Assembly (NCBI GenBank): GCA_021783685.1
Contig: JAJXTQ010000131.1
Span: 1-6,154 of the forward strand
Direction: 5' to 3'
Length of the DNA: 6,154 bases
Source of the DNA: Pseudomonadota bacterium
GTDB taxonomy: Bacteria; Pseudomonadota; Gammaproteobacteria; UBA5335
Of this stretch, positions 5,249 to 6,154 are shown piece after piece. How positions within the stretch are numbered: the stretch's first letter is position 1; the number at the start of each line of letters is the position of its first letter. The notes below the pieces were generated by a model. The model was not told where the DNA came from. It did no database searches and saw only the letters and a program-made list of their open reading frames with translations. Both the position numbers and the translations under genes were made by a program.

Positions 5249-6154
5249 TCAGGCTGACCGCCCCAATCCCTGCGCCAGGAGCCACGCCGGCAGATCACTC
5301 ACGGGCAGGGTCCGTTGCGGCTGATCCTCGCGCAGCGGTTTGATCTGCACCGACCGTGTCGCCCATTCCTGTTCACCCAGAATGACGGCAAACCGGGCGC
5401 CACTGCGATCGGCCCGCTTGAGCTGCGCCTTGAAGCTGCCACCGACGCAGTGCTGCACGACCCGCAAACCCTCGATGCGGCGCAGGTCCTCCGCCAACCG
5501 GAGTGCCGCGACGTCGAGACCGTCGCCGGCCCAGACCAGATAGCAGTCGGGGGCGGACGAGGTCGGGATGTGGCCCGCCTGCTCCAACAGCGCGATCACC
5601 CGCTCCATCCCCAGAGCGAAACCGACGGCCGGGGTCTCCCGCCCGCCGAGTCGCGAGACGAGCCCGTCGTAGCGCCCGCCGGAGCACACCGCGTCCTGGG
5701 CGCCCAACCGATCCGTGATCCACTCGAATACGGTATGGGTGTAGTAGTCGAGTCCGCGCACCAGACGCGGATTGTGCACGTACCGGACGCCGGCCGCCTC
5801 CAGCAAACGGCACAGGTCTTCGAAGTGTGTCCGCGACGCCGCGTCCAGGCTGTCGGGCAGGCTGGGCGCGCCGGCGATCACCTCGGCCAGCGCCGGGTTC
5901 TTGCTGTCCAGGATACGCAACGGATTGGTCTCGAGCCGTCGACGGCTGTCTTCGTCCAGATCCGCTGCATGGCGAGTGAAATACGCCACGAGGCGTTCGC
6001 GATGAACGGCGCGACTTGCGGGCGTCCCCAGGCTGTTGACCTGCAGCGTGACACTGCCGGTGATCCCCAGCGCTTCCCAGAGGCGCGCGCACAGGACGAT
6101 CTGCTCGGCGTCCACGTCGGGGCCCGGCATGCCGAAGGCTTCGACGCCGATCTG
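5249..6154 (-). CDS. hisS: Histidyl-tRNA synthetase, C-terminal part (5' end outside window)
   Basis: Class II aminoacyl-tRNA synthetase charging tRNA-His in the cytoplasm. The window holds the last 301 residues, beginning at QIGVEAFG just after motif 2; the missing N-terminus holds motifs 1 and 2. Visible in fragment numbering are the HisRS-specific LVRGLDYY (131-138) with the arginine used in histidine activation, CSGGRYDGL (157-165) of the histidine-binding site, and motif 3 GFALGMERV (178-186). The anticodon-binding domain follows from about 205 to the end, including GSFKAQLKRADRSGARFAVI. The ATG near 6130 is internal, not a start, since homology continues to the window edge. It is followed by yfgM, bamB and der, the conserved order; ispG is often upstream in this arrangement but lies outside the window. 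Confidence 0.97.
   Translation of the reverse strand, partial: QIGVEAFGMPGPDVDAEQIVLCARLWEALGITGSVTLQVNSLGTPASRAVHRERLVAYFTRHAADLDEDSRRRLETNPLRILDSKNPALAEVIAGAPSLPDSLDAASRTHFEDLCRLLEAAGVRYVHNPRLVRGLDYYTHTVFEWITDRLGAQDAVCSGGRYDGLVSRLGGRETPAVGFALGMERVIALLEQAGHIPTSSAPDCYLVWAGDGLDVAALRLAEDLRRIEGLRVVQHCVGGSFKAQLKRADRSGARFAVILGEQEWATRSVQIKPLREDQPQRTLPVSDLPAWLLAQGLGRSA

Overview
This is a GC-rich bacterial window in which every supported gene lies on the minus strand, so transcription runs from the right edge to the left edge. The right two thirds carry hisS – yfgM – bamB – der, a housekeeping gene order typical of Gammaproteobacteria and also seen in Betaproteobacteria. BamB (outer-membrane assembly lipoprotein) and YfgM support such an assignment. 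The YfgM and HisRS sequences read as gammaproteobacterial to me, but genus cannot be settled from this window.

Layout from right to left. 6154-5249 is the C-terminal two thirds of histidyl-tRNA synthetase, cut by the window edge. 5204-4566 is yfgM, a membrane-anchored TPR protein of the secretion machinery. 4569-3409 is bamB. 3416-2004 is der, the double-domain ribosome-assembly GTPase. These genes are 44 nt apart or overlapping and look like one operon. yfgM, bamB and der all appear to start on non-ATG codons. A 164-nt intergenic region (1840-2003) follows. It holds a small perfect hairpin and a well-formed FNR/ANR-type operator with a -10 element at exactly the class II spacing.

The left third is the beginning of a cytosolic group 3 [NiFe]-hydrogenase (sulfhydrogenase-type) electron-transfer module. 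It contains a HydB/beta-like iron-sulfur subunit (1839-756), a short stand-alone cyclic-nucleotide-binding-domain protein (750-295), and the first 102 residues of a HydG/gamma-like FAD/NAD(P)-binding subunit (308-1, cut by the window edge). The delta (HydD) and catalytic alpha (HydA) subunits would be expected beyond position 1. The FNR-type promoter fits oxygen-controlled expression of such a hydrogenase.

Two points need attention. The hydB-like gene has a +1 reading-frame break near position 1236, inside a GC-rich tract. The broken frame stays open all the way into the downstream gene, so a naive gene call gives a false 514-residue chimera. The CNB protein between beta and gamma has no DNA-binding domain and a strongly divergent phosphate-binding cassette. 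It is therefore probably a hydrogenase-associated sensor or accessory protein rather than a transcription factor. No tRNA, rRNA, CRISPR array, insertion sequence or plus-strand gene was found.
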